The translations under genes and the position numbers were made by a program. This document shows, one piece after another, positions 1-12,123 of a stretch of DNA of 64,000 nt; positions within the stretch are counted from its first letter, which is position 1; the number at the start of each line of letters is the position of its first letter. The stretch is from positions 163,560 to 227,559 of the forward strand of contig JAPDOI010001067.1 in the NCBI GenBank assembly GCA_029168955.1, read 5' to 3'. The notes under the pieces are model-generated. The model ran no database searches, was not told the DNA's origin, and saw nothing but the letters and a program-made list of their open reading frames with translations. This stretch comes from Aplectana chamaeleonis. Lineage: Eukaryota > Nematoda > Chromadorea > Rhabditida > Cosmocercidae.

Positions 1-66
1 GGTAGTGCCCAACGGAACTTTTCAGGTTTTTCGAATATTTTGGTCACCAAAAGTGGTCCTGCCCAG

Positions 67-299
67 ATGCCAAATGCATCAACAGACCGGATTGGGGCAG
101 GGCAGTCTGCGCCCGTGAAGATCTTCAAAGCTCACAAAATCAATCGTGCCCCTGCTGCCCCAGCTCGGAGACTGGGGCAGCTAGAGCAGCGAAAAACACT
201 GCTGGAGCACGATTGAGTAGATGATCTACTGCCCTCGCACTGCGATCGTCAAAGGTGCTGACTGCCCTGCCCCAACCCGGCGCGTTGATGCATCCGGCC
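67..299. repeat. Foldback (palindromic) element
   Basis: The outer arms around 67-104 and 266-299 are imperfect inverted copies sharing the blocks GATGCATCAAC and TTGGGGCAGGGCAGTC. A second, inner pair (about 142-160 and 200-217) shares CAATCGTGC. The whole reads as a small non-autonomous foldback/MITE. No target duplication or coding capacity was found. Ends are approximate. Confidence 0.6.
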
Positions 300-828
300 C
301 CAGGAGTTCCAACCTCTTCGGAAAGATCAGGAACGATTTCGCATCCATGCTAGAATTCATGGAAAAAAATCCACGTGTGCAATCCACGACCGAATACCGG
401 AGAGCGGCACCTTTCCCCACCGCATTATCGATTGAAGTCCCTTCCGCCCTCTCTAGAAAATCTAACTGATCCGTAGGATACGCTTTTTATTACAGAAACC
501 CCAAGACCATGCCGATCAGGGTTGAGCAGGCCGTTGCGTCAATTTTCGGCGGAGCTACGACTCCCTCCCGTGTTGACCACAACTTGGAAGAATTTGAAAA
601 TTTTTTCCAATCCCCCCCCCTCGAAAAATAGACATCCAAATAACATTCAGGACACCGAATAACTATGGGCGACTATTGCTACCTCATTTTAGCTTACCAA
701 GAGGTTTGAAGAAAATTCCCCTCTTTCTTAAAAAATTTTACGAGCCCCCCTCCAAATTTTCTTTTTCAAAAATTCTCCAAAAATTTTACGACCCTCCGTT
801 GAGACGAGTCGCAACCCTGCTCAACCCT
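300..828. other. Unassigned sequence with a degenerate T/C-rich repeat
   Basis: No gene is supported. The part at about 690-810 (runs of T broken by 'ttttacgaccctcc'-like blocks) resembles 25545-25612, which lies in the arm of a large inverted-repeat element, so it is probably a diverged relic of the same family. Confidence 0.4.
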
Positions 829-961
829 GGGGCCGTATGCACATCTCTCCCCGAGCGTCCCCGTCCCCGCAAAGGCCATACATGATTGGTCAGTTTCGTC
901 TGATGACCAATCACAGAGTGACTTCGCGGGGACGTTCGGGGAGAGATGTGCATACGGCCCC
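829..961. mobile_element. Palindromic MITE, 133 bp
   Basis: The two ends are inverted copies starting GGGGCCGTATGCACATCTCT, with the arms continuing as CCCCGARCGTCCCCG and again as TGATTGGTCAG toward the centre. The arms occupy nearly the whole element, leaving a loop of only a few bases. No coding capacity. Target duplication is not obvious, so the superfamily is unknown. Confidence 0.75.
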
Positions 962-1631
962 TGATGCCGATCTGCACAAGCATTTTTTTTACACCCGGCA
1001 TTTACACCCTACTGAAAACCCAACTTTAAGTCGGTCGAACTAACGAGATTAAAAACGGGAGAGGAAACAGAGTATTTTTGAAACTCACATTACTAGTAAT
1101 GCACCAATTCGTTCACGAGGGAATTCAGCATGCACAAGATCCAAGGTCAGCTATTTTTCTCCGATTGAGCCCTGGAAAAAATTAGTGAGAATACAAAACA
1201 TCCACAATTGAGCGACAACAGAACTTTCAAAGAAAGGATTGTAAAAGAGAAAAACACTCTTCAGCAGATGGGGGCGATAACTGATAGGCGCAGATGAATC
1301 CCTCTTCAGAGAGCGGACAGAAGGACCTGAACCCATGGTCAATCTTAGTGTGTGATTTATGACAGTTTTTTTTACCATACCCACGTTTTTTCAGTGTTTG
1401 AAAATGGAAAATCGGACAGAAAATTACCATCTCGATTTTGGGACAAGGAAATCGGAACTCTGAAAATTGTCGACAATCGGCAAATTGGAACGTCTGCAGT
1501 CCGCTCATCCCGGTTTCTGGACTATGTGGACGCGTTTTTCCTCATTTTCTCCTGCGTTTGAATCCTTTTTCCAGATGTCGCAATTATTTTACCACTGTAT
1601 CACATCATTTAGTATATCATGGATCGCTTAA
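962..1631. other. Unassigned, no gene seen
   Basis: Moderately AT-rich sequence with only short stop-bounded frames and no recognisable protein, RNA gene or repeat structure. Confidence 0.4.
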
Positions 1632-1772
1632 ATGCAGTCGATACGGATCGCACTTTTAGTTACCTATTGACAGTTGGCGCAAAATCGGTGGACAAACGTT
1701 AAAAAATGCGGGCACCAGGCTTGCGCCAACCATCAGAGCGAAACCGAAAATATCCGATCCGTGCCGACTGTA
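1632..1772. repeat. Small foldback element, about 140 bp
   Basis: The ends (TGCAGTCGATACGGATCG and, inverted at 1757-1772, a close copy) form an imperfect terminal inverted repeat. A second internal inverted pair, TTGGCGCAA/TTGCGCCAA, lies at about 1674 and 1719. Non-coding. Confidence 0.55.
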
Positions 1773-2815
1773 ACTCTTTTTTTTTCGTTCAATTTCATGG
1801 CATTATTGTGATAGCCTCTGCTCACTCATGTATGCTGTGCAAAAACGAATTACTCTGGTTCCGCTGGTGAGGAGCAAAAGCTAGAGACAGCGAGAAAGGG
1901 GAGAAGAGATGGAGGGAGCAGCACGCACGCCCGCTCGTTTAGTGGCGGGAAATTTAAAAAAACTACAGGAATCTACTCGCTCCGCCTTCATTTTAGAACT
2001 GCGAATTCCAACGTGAACTCAAGACTCCCTCTCAATTTTGCTAAAATTTCGTCAATGCTACCATACATATAGCCGAGTTCTCTCGTTTTGAGCCGGCCGA
2101 AGTAAAGCTTATCGGGATTATCATTGCAAAGTTTCCTTATTACTGTTATACTTTGTCATGACCGACCGCTCCGCTGCTAACTCCGCACGGACTCATCCGA
2201 GCACGCTAGGCTTTAAGTCTGGATTTCACCTTTCCCATGGTTTCAACCCTATGTTCAAAAGTCGCGGAGCGGTAGAAAGCGAAGTGTGAGTTGCGCGGCA
2301 ACCCAGCGTGCAGGTTTTATTCGCCACTGATAGCAGCTGCTATTTCTAGCTTGATTGATTAATGAACATTCAATCTCGGGCATAGCGTTACTCTAGCAGA
2401 TTACAAAGTGGCGGAAACTTTGCCTGGATGTTAGCTTTGTAATGCTGAGCACAATTCTGATATGTTTTCCAAAATATGAAAGGCAACTTTAAGGACTGTC
2501 AGTCATTATTCCTATATACCCACCATCAAATGAGCAAGAGTCCAGAAATCGGGAAAATTGTATCGAAATGGTGGGCCCACTAATAAATGATATTATTGAC
2601 GACGTTTCAATCGAAGCACTTTGACTTTGATGCAACAATTTCTGACAAAAACAACTAGACACAAATGATAGGCCTACCTTTCCACTTCGAAGCGAACATG
2701 AGGTGCAGAACATTTAGTTTTCCTGACCATGGAAAACTCTGAAAAAAAGAAGTGCAAAAGCAGGCCAGAATAACATTTCCATGAGAAAAGGTTTGCATAT
2801 TTTCTGACAAAAACA
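1773..2815. other. Unassigned, no gene seen
   Basis: Mixed-composition sequence with no frame that resembles a known protein. It ends at the SL1-like start of the retrotransposon. Confidence 0.4.
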
Positions 2816-2837
2816 TGTTCAATTACCCAAGTTTGAG
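2816..2837 (+). other. SL1 spliced-leader-like sequence at the retrotransposon 5' end
   Basis: Twenty of 22 positions match the nematode SL1 trans-spliced leader, including an exact 17-base run AATTACCCAAGTTTGAG at 2821-2837. The bases after it do not match the SL RNA intron half, so this is not an SL RNA gene. It lies 270 bp upstream of the ORF1 start, on the same strand. The simplest reading is that the element was copied from an SL1-trans-spliced transcript, making 2816 the 5' end of this insertion. Confidence 0.7.
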
Positions 2838-3107
2838 GTTTTCTTCACTGGGTGCTGGTTGATTGTGCTAGTGGTATATCTCTATATATAACGGATAACT
2901 TGCTCGTGTACGACTATTGCACGGAACTACTATATCTACGTTATCCTGGCTCGTGGTTCTACTATCGATCTGCTCATACCCTTGCGGCGAGGGACAACAT
3001 TCAATACGTTTATGTAAGCCGCCGTTCGAGGTCTACCTTTCCTAACATCGTACGTTACACCTGTTCTTTCGGTGCTGTGCTGTTCTTCTGAATTGCTATT
3101 ATCCACA

Positions 3108-3899
3108 ATGGTGGGAACTCGTGCTACGTCGAAAGCCGCTGCCGCTGCTATGACTAATGGAGCAGCCTCTAATGGAGCAGCCTCTGGTGGACCAGCTTCT
3201 CTTGATACTGTGGTGGATATGGTCCGTGGTGATGAGTCGCTGCCCAGTCACTCGAGAGATATGTTACTTCACTTGTATGACTCAAAGCTGCAGATGGATT
3301 ATCTCGTTGTTAGGAATAGGGAGTTAGAGGCCAAGGTGGATTCACTTACGGCCGAGAATGGGAGATTGAGAGATCTGTTAGATAAACGTCAGTTTGTACC
3401 AATTGTTGTGCCGCCTCAGAGTCCTGTTAATGATGTTGCCACTGCGCCTGTTACTGCTGTGTCTGAATCCTCGTTTGAAGAACACGAGCGTAGTAGGTCT
3501 GTTGTCGTGTCTGGTATCACTGAGTCCGTAGATCAAGTGCCTTCCAATAGGATTAGCTATGATACAGTTTGCATTTGTAATATTCTTGACCATTTGAGAG
3601 TCGAATGTCAACCCACTTCTATTTTTAGGACGGGCCGACCTAATCCTTCAAGGCCACGGTTATTGAAAATTGTTATGCCTGCATCATTCTATAGTGGTCT
3701 GATCCTCCGTAGAGCTCACTGGCTGAAATCATTCACGAGGATGAAGGGTGTCTATATTAGACCCTCTCTTCCTAAAAGTGAAAGAGATAAGCTGCGAGCT
3801 CAGCGGCGTGCATCTAATCCTACTCCGCACATTGTAGCAGGTTCTCCGATAACTTCGCAATTGCCTACCACATCTTCTCAGTTGCCTGTGTTTCTATAG
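3108..3899 (+). CDS. Retrotransposon ORF1 protein (RNA-binding/chaperone type), 263 aa
   Basis: This is the ORF1-type protein of CR1-like non-LTR elements common in nematodes; such proteins bind the element RNA and form the ribonucleoprotein used for retrotransposition. The ATG at 3108 is chosen because the frame upstream opens only with GTG. Residues 1-30 are Ala/Gly/Ser/Asn-rich and low in complexity. Residues about 57-93 form a probable coiled coil with leucine heptads (LQMDYLVVRNRELEAKVDSL), suited to trimerisation. Residues about 129-235 are the conserved RRM-like region: SRSVVVSGITES, a cysteine-containing helix, the RTGRPNPSRPRLLKIVMP block and the basic KGVYIRPSLPKSERDKLR tract. No zinc knuckle is seen. 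The frame has no internal stops, unlike its ORF2 partner. The family is recognised from memory of nematode elements; the exact clade is inference. Confidence 0.8.
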   Translation: MVGTRATSKAAAAAMTNGAASNGAASGGPASLDTVVDMVRGDESLPSHSRDMLLHLYDSKLQMDYLVVRNRELEAKVDSLTAENGRLRDLLDKRQFVPIVVPPQSPVNDVATAPVTAVSESSFEEHERSRSVVVSGITESVDQVPSNRISYDTVCICNILDHLRVECQPTSIFRTGRPNPSRPRLLKIVMPASFYSGLILRRAHWLKSFTRMKGVYIRPSLPKSERDKLRAQRRASNPTPHIVAGSPITSQLPTTSSQLPVFL

Positions 3900-4049
3900 C
3901 CATTTCTATGCCTGTAAACACAGCCACTCAGGGTTCCGGAAAACCTTTGGGAAAAATATGTGAAATCTCTGAAAATTTAGCTTCCTGGCAAAAGTAACGA
4001 TTTGGTAATGCTATATGAGTCGAAAAAGTTTCAAAAATATCTTGAAATA

Positions 4050-5339
4050 TCCTATATATAAAGAATGGGAACGGCGCGACGAGAAATCCGCGGAATCGGC
4101 CGCGCCTGAACTCTTCAGCATTGTCGATACGCAGCGCGGCGTGTCGCGCGCGGCGCTTCGCAGCTGATCATTTTCATTTCCGTTTGCACCATTTTGCTCC
4201 ATTTCTTACGTTTTCAAGGTTTTGGCGATCTGGTTACTCTACATTTTGTTCGCGGCTAATATAAACACTTCGATTTTGCAGCGCTTTCGCCCGCTAAGCC
4301 GTTTTTTTCACTTATGTGCTCTATTTTTCTTGTTCTGTGCTTATTTTTTTATTTTGACTTTTTGTTTTTCGTTTTTTTCTTTGTTCTGTTTTGTTGCTTT
4401 GTCATTTTTACGAGAAATTTTGTGGGAGGTTTTGCAGCCAGATTTTTCAAAGAATTTTTGAACGATTTTCATTTAGAAAGACGGACATTTCAGCCCTTTT
4501 TCAAAAAAATGGAGAGATTTCTGCACTTCACGCTCATTTTCTCCTAATTTCTACACGCTCATTTTTTCCCAATTTTTTGCTGAAGTATTTTTCACTACGG
4601 AGTCATGAAAATTTGCAGGAGACCTCTGAATGAACAAGCAAATTTGAAAAGAAACAAAATTTATTTCGAAAAAATAATAGTCAGAAAAAACTTTCATGGT
4701 GAGCATTGTGCCCAAAAATTCTTCATTAGATTTTTCGACAGAAGAAAATGCAAGATGTTTAGCAAAAAAATCTTTTTCACGTGGCGCATTCTTTTTTATC
4801 GGATTTTTGTCTGTGAGAAAACAAAGATTTTTTCACGAAGAAGTTGATAAGATCGCAGAACTTTCCGGTGAAAATTTTACAACTAAGTTTTTTCCAAAGA
4901 ATTCAATAATGATTTTCAGGGTATTTTAGCTGTTTTAAATCTGAAAAAATCCGCTGATTTTTGTGAAAAAAAAGAGGAGATCAATCACAGATGACTATTT
5001 CCACTGGCAGAAAAAATATTCATGCGGCGGACGTTCAAACAAACTGGAAGGAATTTACGTGAAATTATTAATGTCGAAATCAGATAATCCGTTTAACTTT
5101 ACTAACTATGAACCTAATCAGATAATCCTTACTTTTTTCTGAATTGTCAGTTTCATTAAACATCTATAACTGATTGTATACTTACATCATTGAGAGAAAG
5201 GCTGAATCCTCACGCCTGATTGAAGCCGACGGTCCGCATATGGACAAATTGGGTAACTGTTTCTTGCGCTCGCGTCATACATACGCGCTCCAGCGCAACC
5301 ATCCAAAGGCACATCAGGCGCGAATTTCCTATCGTTTGG
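4050..5339 (+). other. Unique 5' part of Helitron copy 1, non-coding
   Basis: It starts with TCCTATATATAAAG and a short GC-rich stretch (about 4070-4165, many CGCG), then becomes strongly T-rich. The open frames are composition artefacts rich in Phe, Lys and Leu. It is almost identical to 42992-43673 plus 57097-57757; most differences are homopolymer lengths, implying a recent duplication. Confidence 0.7.
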
Positions 5340-8300
5340 CAAAGCCAAACGAATACTACATGTAGGGTGGCCTGCGAAGCCGCACGAATACCATACGGAG
5401 GGTGACCGGCGAAGTCGAACGAATACTACACGAAGGGTGGCCCGCCAAGCCGGCCCGTCGTTTGGCGAAGCCGAACGAATACTACACAGGTTGTGACCGA
5501 CAAAGCCTGCCCATCGCTCGGCGGAGCCGATCGAATATTACATGGAGGGTGGCCCGCCAAGATGGCCCATCGTTCGGCGAGGGCGAACGAATACTACGTA
5601 GAGAGAGGGAGGTGGGCAAAGCCGGCCCATCTTTCTGCGATGCCGTACGAATACTACACGGAGGGTGGCCGGCGAAGCCGAACGAATACCACACGAAGGG
5701 TGGCCCGCTAAGCCGGCCCGTCGTTCGGCGAAGCCAATCTAATACCACGTGAACGGAGGGGGTCGGCAAAGCCGGCCCATCGTTCTGCGATGCCGAACGA
5801 ATACTACGTAGAGGGAGGGTGGCCCGGACCATCATTCGGTGAAGCTGAACGAACATTAGACGGAGGGTGGTCGGCGAAGCCGAACGAATACTACACAGAG
5901 GAAGGGTGTCCGGAAAAGCCGGCCCATCGTTCTGCGATTCCAAACGAATACTACGTGGAGGAAGGGTGGCCCGGCCTATTGTTCGGTGAAGCTGAACCAA
6001 TATTACACGGAGGGTGGCAGGCGAAGCCTGCCCATCGCTCGGCGAACATGAGCGAATAATACATGGAGGGTGGCCCGCCAAGCCGGCCAATCGTTCGGCG
6101 ATGCCGAAAGATTACTACCTAGAGAGAGATCGCTCGGCGAACATGAGCGAATAATACATTAAGGGTGGCCCGCCAAGCCGGCCCATCGTTCGGCGAAGCC
6201 GAACGAATACTGCGTAGAGGAAGGGGGTCGACGAAGCCGGCCCATCGTTCGGCGGAGACGGGCGAATGCTACCTAGAGAGAGGTTGGCCGGCGAAGCCGG
6301 CCCATCGTTTGGTGGAGCCAAACGAATACTAACTAGAGGGAGGGTGGCCGGCGAAGCCGGCCCATCGTTCTGTGAAGCCGAACGAATACCACGTAAAGGG
6401 AGGGGGTCGGCGAAGCCGAGCGAATACAATGTAGAGGGAGGGTGGCCGGCGAAGCCGGCCCATCGTTTGGTGGAGCCAAACGAATACTACCTAGACGGAG
6501 GGTGGCCGGCGAAGCCGGCCCATCGTTCGGCGAAGCTGAACGAATACTGCGTAGAGGAAGGGGGTCGACGAAGCCGGCCCATCGTTCGGCGGAGACGAGC
6601 GAATACTACCTAGACGGAGGGTGGCCGGCGAAGCCGGCCCATCTTTCGGCGAAACCGAACCAATACTACACCGAGGGTTGCCGGCGAAGCCGGCCCATCG
6701 TTCGGCGAAGCCGAACGAATACTGCGTAGAGGAAGGGGTCGGCGAAGCCGCCTATCGTTCGGCGGAGCCGAACGAATATCACATGGAGTGTGGTCGGCGA
6801 AGCCGAACAGATACTACACGAGGGTGGCTGGCGAAGCCGAACGACTACTACACGAGGGGTTGCCGGCGAAGCCGGCCCATCCTTAGGCGAAGCCGAACGA
6901 ATACTACGTAGAGGGAGGGTGGCCGGCAAAGCCGGCCCATCGTTCGGCGAAGCCGAACGAAGACTGCGTAGAGGAAGGGGTCGACGAAGCCGGCCCATCG
7001 TTCGGCGGAGACGGGCGAATGCTACCTAGAGAGGGTGGCCGGCGAAGCCGGCCCATCGTTTGGTGGAGCCAAACGAATACTAACTAGAGGAGGGTGGCCG
7101 GCGAAGCCGGCCCATCGTTCTGTGAAGCCGAACGAATACCACGTAAAGGGAGGGGTCGGCGAAGCCGAGCGAATACAATGTAGAGGAGGGTGGCCGGCAA
7201 AGCCGGCCCATCGTTTGGTGGAGCCAAACGATTACTAACTAGAGGGAGGGTGGCCGGCGAAGCCGCTTCATCGTTCGGCGGAGACGAGCGAATACTACCT
7301 AGACGGAGGGTGGCCGGAAAAGCCGGCCCATCGTTCAGCGAAGCTGAACGAATACTGCGTAGAGGAAGGGGTCGACGAAGCCGGCCCATCGTTCGGCGGA
7401 GACGAGCGAATACTACCTAGACGGAGGGTGGCCGGCGAACCCGGCCCCTCTTTTGGCGAAACCGAACCAATACTACGCCGAGGGTTGCCGGCGAAGCCGG
7501 CCCATCGTTCGGCGAAGCCGAACGAATACTGCGTAGAGGAAGGGGGTCGGCGAAGCCGGCCTATCGTTCGGCGGAGCCGAACGAATATCACATGGAGTGT
7601 GGTCGGCGAAGCCGAACAAATACTACACGAGGGGTGGCTGGCGAAGCCGAACGACTACTACACGAGGGGTGGCTGGCGAAGCCGGCCCATCCAGGCGAAG
7701 CCGAACGAATACTACGTAGAGGGAGGTTGGCCGGCAAAGCCGGCCCATCGTTCGGCGAAGCCGAACGAAGACTGCGTAGAGGAAGGGGTCGGCGAAGCCG
7801 GCCCATCGTTCGGCGGAGACGGGCGAATACTACCTAGAGAGGGTGGCCGGCGAAGCCGGCCATCGTTCAGTGGAGCCAAACGAATACTAACTAGAGGGAG
7901 GGTGGCCGGCGAAGCCCGCGCCATCGTTCTGTGACGCCGAACGAATACCACGTAAAGTAGGGGTCGGCGAAGCCGAGCGAATACAATGTAGAGAGAGGGG
8001 GTCGGCGAAGCCGGCCCTTCGTTCGGCGACGCCGAACGAATACTACACGGAGGGTGGCCGGCGAAGCCGGCCCCATCTTTCGGCGAAGCCGAACAGAATA
8101 CTACACCGGGGTTGCCGGCGAAGCCGCTGATCGTTCGGCGAAGCCGAACGAATACTGCGTAGAGGAAGGGGTCGACGAAGCCGGCCCATCGTTCGGCGGA
8201 GACGGGTGAATGCTACCTAGAGAGAGGGTGGCCGGCGAAGCCGCCCATCGTTTGGTGGAGCCAAACGAATACTAACTAGAGGAGGGTGGCCGGCGAAGCC

Positions 8301-11300
8301 GGCCCATCGTTCGGCGGAGACGAGCGAATACTAGCTAGAGGAGGGTGGCCGGCGAAGCCGCTTCAATCGTTTGTGAAGCCGAACGAATACCACGTAAAGG
8401 GAGGGGGGTCGGCGAAGCCGAGCAGAATACAATGTAGAGAGAGGGGTCGGCGAAGCCGGACCTTCGTTCGGCGAAGCCGAACGAATACTACACGGAGGGT
8501 GGCCGGCGAAGCCGGCCCATCTTTCGGCGAAACCGAACCAATACTACACCGAGGGTTGCCGGCGAAGCCGGCGCGTGGTTCGACGAAAGCGAAGGAATAC
8601 TGCGTAGAGGAAGGGGGTCGCGAGCCGGCCCTTCGTGCGGCGAAGCCGAACAAATACTACACGGAGGGTGGCCGGCGAAGCCTGCCCATCTTTCGGCGAA
8701 ACCGAACCAATACTACACCGAGGGTTGCCGGCGAAGGCGGCCCATCGTTCGGCGAAGCCGACCAAATACTGCGTAGAGGAAGGGGGTCGGCGAAGCCGGC
8801 CTATCGTTCGGCGGAGCCGAACGAATATCACATGGAGTGTAGTCGGCGAAGCCGAACGAATACTACACGAGGGGTGGCTGGCGAAGCCGAACGACTACTA
8901 CACGAGGGGTGGGTGGCGAAGCCGGCCAACCTTAGGCGAAGGCGAACGAATACTACGTAGAGGAGGGTGGCCGGCAAAGCCGGCCCATCGTTCGGCGAAG
9001 CCGAACGAGAACTGCGGCGTAGAGGAAGGGGGTCGGCGAAGCCGGCCCATCGTTCGGCGGAGACGGGCGAATACTACCTAGAGAGGGTGGCCGGCGAAGC
9101 CGCCCATCGTTCAGTGGAGCCAAACGAATACTAACTAGAGGAGGGTGGCCGGCGAAGCCGGCCCATCGTTCTGTGACTCCGAACGAATACCACGTAAAAG
9201 TAGGGGGTCGGCGAAGCCGAGCGAATACAATGTAGAGAGAGGGGGTCGGCGAAGCCGGCCCTTCGTTCGGCGACGCCGAACGAATACTACACGGAGGGTG
9301 GCCGGCGAAGCCGGCCCATCTTTCGGCGAAGCCGAACGGATACTACACTGAGGGTTGCCGGCGAAGCCGGCCCATCGTTCGGCGAAGCCGAACGAATACT
9401 GCGTAGAGGAAGGGGGTCGACGAAGCCGGCCCATCGTTCGGCGGAGACGGGCGAATGCTACCTAGAGAGAGGGTGGCCGGCGAAGCCGGCCCATCGTTTG
9501 GTGGAGCAAACGAATACTAACTAGAGGGAGGGTGGCCGGCGAAGCCGGCCCATCGTTCTGTGAAGCCGAACGAATACCACGTAAAGGGAGGATCGGCGAA
9601 GCCGAAGCAGATACAATGTAGAGGAGGGTGGCCGGCGAAGCCGGGCCCATCGTTTGGTGGAGCCAAACGAATACTAACTAGAGGGAGGGTGGCCGGCGAA
9701 GCCGGCCCATCGTTCGGCGGAGACGAGCGAATACTACCTAGACGGAGGGTGGCCGGAAAAGCCGGCCCATCGTTCGGCGAAGCTGAACGAATACTGCGTA
9801 GAGGAAGGGGGTCGACGAAGCCGGCCCATCGTTCGGCGGAGACGAGCGAATACTACCTAGACGGAGGGTGGCCGGCGAAGCCGGCCCATCTTTCGGCGAA
9901 ACCGAACCAATACTACACCGAGGGTTGCCGGCGAAGCCGGCCTATCGTTCGGCGGAGCCGAACGAATATCACATGGAGTGTGGTCGGCGAAGCCGAACGA
10001 ATACTACACGAGGGGTGGCTGGCGAAGCCGAACGACTACTACACGAGGGGTGGCTGGCGAAGCCGGCCCATCCTTAGGCGAAGCCGAACGAATACTACGT
10101 AGAGGGAGGGTGGCCGGCAAAGCCGGCCCATCGTTCGGCGAAGCCGAACGAAGACTGCGTAGAGGAAGGGGGTCGGCGAAGCCGGCCCATCGTTCGGCGG
10201 AGACGGGCGAATACTACCTAGAGAGAGGGTGGCCGGCGAAGCCGGCCCATCGTTCGGTGGAGCCAAACGAATACTAACTAGAGGGAGGGTGGCCGGCGAA
10301 GCCGGCCCATCGTTCTGTGACGCCGAACGAATACCACGTAAAAGTAGGGGGTCGGCGAAGCCGAGCGAATACAATGTAGAGAGAGGGGGTCGGCGAAGCC
10401 GGCCCTTTGTTCGGCGACGCCGAACGAATACTACACGGAGGGTGGCCGGCGAAGCCGGCCCATCTTTCGGCGGAGCCGAACGAATACTACACCGAGGGTT
10501 GCCGGCGAAGCCGGCCCATCGTTCGGCGAAGCCGAACGAATACTGCGTAGAGGAAGGGGGTCGACGAAGCCGGCCCATCGTTCGGCGGAGACGGGCGAAT
10601 GCTACCTAGAGAGAGGGTGGCCGGCGAAGCCGGCCCATCGTTTGGTGGAGCCAAACGAATACTAACTAGAGGGAGGGTGGCCGGCGAAGCCGGCCCATCG
10701 TTCTGTGAAGCCAAACGAATACCACGTAAAGGGAGGGGGTCGGCGAAGCCGAGCGAATACAATGTAGAGGGAGGGTGGCGGGCGAAGCCGGCCCTTCGTT
10801 TGGTGGAGCCAAACGAATACTAACTAGAGGGAGGGTGGCCGGCGAAGCCGGCCCATCGTTCGGCGGAGACGAGCGAATACTACCTAGACGGAGGGTGGCC
10901 GGAAAAGCCGGCCCATCGTTCGGCGAAGCCGAACGAATACTGCGTAGAGGAAGGGGGTCGACGAAGCCGGCCCATCGTTCGGCGGAGACGGGCGAATGCT
11001 ACCTAGAGAGAGGGGGGCCGGCGAAGCCGGCCCATCGTTTGGTGGAGCCAAACGAATACTAACTAGAGGGAGGGTGGCCGGCGAAGCCGGCCCATCGTTC
11101 TGTGAAGCCAAACGAATACCACGTAAAGGGAGGGGGTCGGCGAAGCCGAGCGAATACAATGTAGAGGGAGGGTGGCTGGCGAAGCCGGCCCATCGTTCGG
11201 TGGAGCCAAACGAATACTAACTAGAGGGAGGGTGGCCGGCGAAGCCGGCCCATCGTTCGGCGGAGACGAGCGAATACTATCTAGACGGAGGGTGGCCGGC

Positions 11301-11816
11301 GAAGCCGGCCTGTAGTTCGGCGAAGCCGAACGAATATTACATGGAGTGTGGCCGGCGAAGCCGAACAGATACTACACGAGGGTGGCTGGCGAAGCCGAAC
11401 GACTAATACACGAGGGGTGGCTGGCGAAGCCGGCCCATCCTTAGGCGAAGCCGAACGAATGCTACCTAGAGGGAGGGTAGCCGGCGAAGCCGGCCCATCG
11501 TTCGGCGAAGCTGAACGAATACTGCGTAGAGGAAGGGGGTCGGCGAAGCCGGCCCATCGTTTGGCGGAGACGAGCGAATACTACCTAGACGGAGGGTGGC
11601 CGGCGAAGCCGGCCTGTAGTTCGGCGAAGCCGAACGAATATTACATGGAGTGTGGCCGGCGAAGCCGAACGAATACTACACGAGGGGTGGCTGGCGAAGT
11701 CGGCCTATCGTTCGGCGAAGCCGAACGAATACTACGTAGAGGGAGCGTGGCCGGCAAAGCCGGCCCATCGTTCGGCGAAGCCGAACGAATACTACATGGA
11801 GGGCAGCCAGCAAAGC
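5340..11816. repeat. Satellite A, about 60-bp GC-rich hairpin repeat (Helitron copy 1)
   Basis: Roughly 6.5 kb of tandem units. The full unit is about 60 bp: a GGTGGCCGGCGAAGCCGGCC block, then CATCGTTCGGCGAAGCCGAA, then CGAATACT and a variable tail. Shorter units of about 35-40 bp lack the second block. Each full unit has two potential hairpins centred on GCGAAGC (GCCGGC-GAA-GCCGGC and GTTCGGC-GAA-GCCGAAC). Unit variants recur in the same order (for example tails ...CTACCTAGAGAG, ...CTAACTAGAGG, ...CCACGTAAAGG), so there is a higher-order repeat. The long frames on both strands arise because 60 is divisible by three; they lack starts and domains of any gene. Confidence 0.9.
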
Positions 11817-12123
11817 CGGAGACGACGAAGTTGGAATTCCGTTTCACAAAGCTCGCTCTCTGCTAAGAGTTATGAAACGGTAGCCATTTTGGGTGTAAGC
11901 GAGAAATGACCGGCGCCAGAGGGCGACGGCGGAAAGGTACGGGTGTGCAAGTTATACGTGTCGTCATTGCGTGCCACCACCTATGAACGCAGGTTGATTG
12001 AAGAATTTGAAACATTTAAGAGTTCAAATGCTTTCGTGTCTGTCTGCTCGTTTTTCAAAATGCGCAGCTGTACTACTGCCAGGGGGCACGCACCTTCATG
12101 TCACGTGGCTGCCACGGGCTAGG
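11817..12123 (+). other. Unique 3' part of Helitron copy 1
   Basis: Non-repetitive sequence between the satellite and the terminal hairpin. No coding capacity is evident. It should recur at the 3' end of the second copy, which lies beyond the window. Confidence 0.6.

Noticed and set aside
2816..2920. SL1 RNA gene at the SL1-like sequence
   Set aside because: The bases following the leader do not match the SL RNA intron half or its Sm site, and no small-RNA promoter was recognised.
4222..4547. Phe/Leu-rich frames that resemble membrane proteins in the Helitron 5' part
   Set aside because: They come from T-rich low-complexity sequence and are shifted by homopolymer length differences in the second copy (43164-43537).
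5402..11866. Long reading frames of the type MAGEAGPSFGG... on both strands in satellite A
   Set aside because: The 60-bp unit is a multiple of three, so frames stay open by periodicity on several frames at once; no start context, domain or conservation supports a protein.
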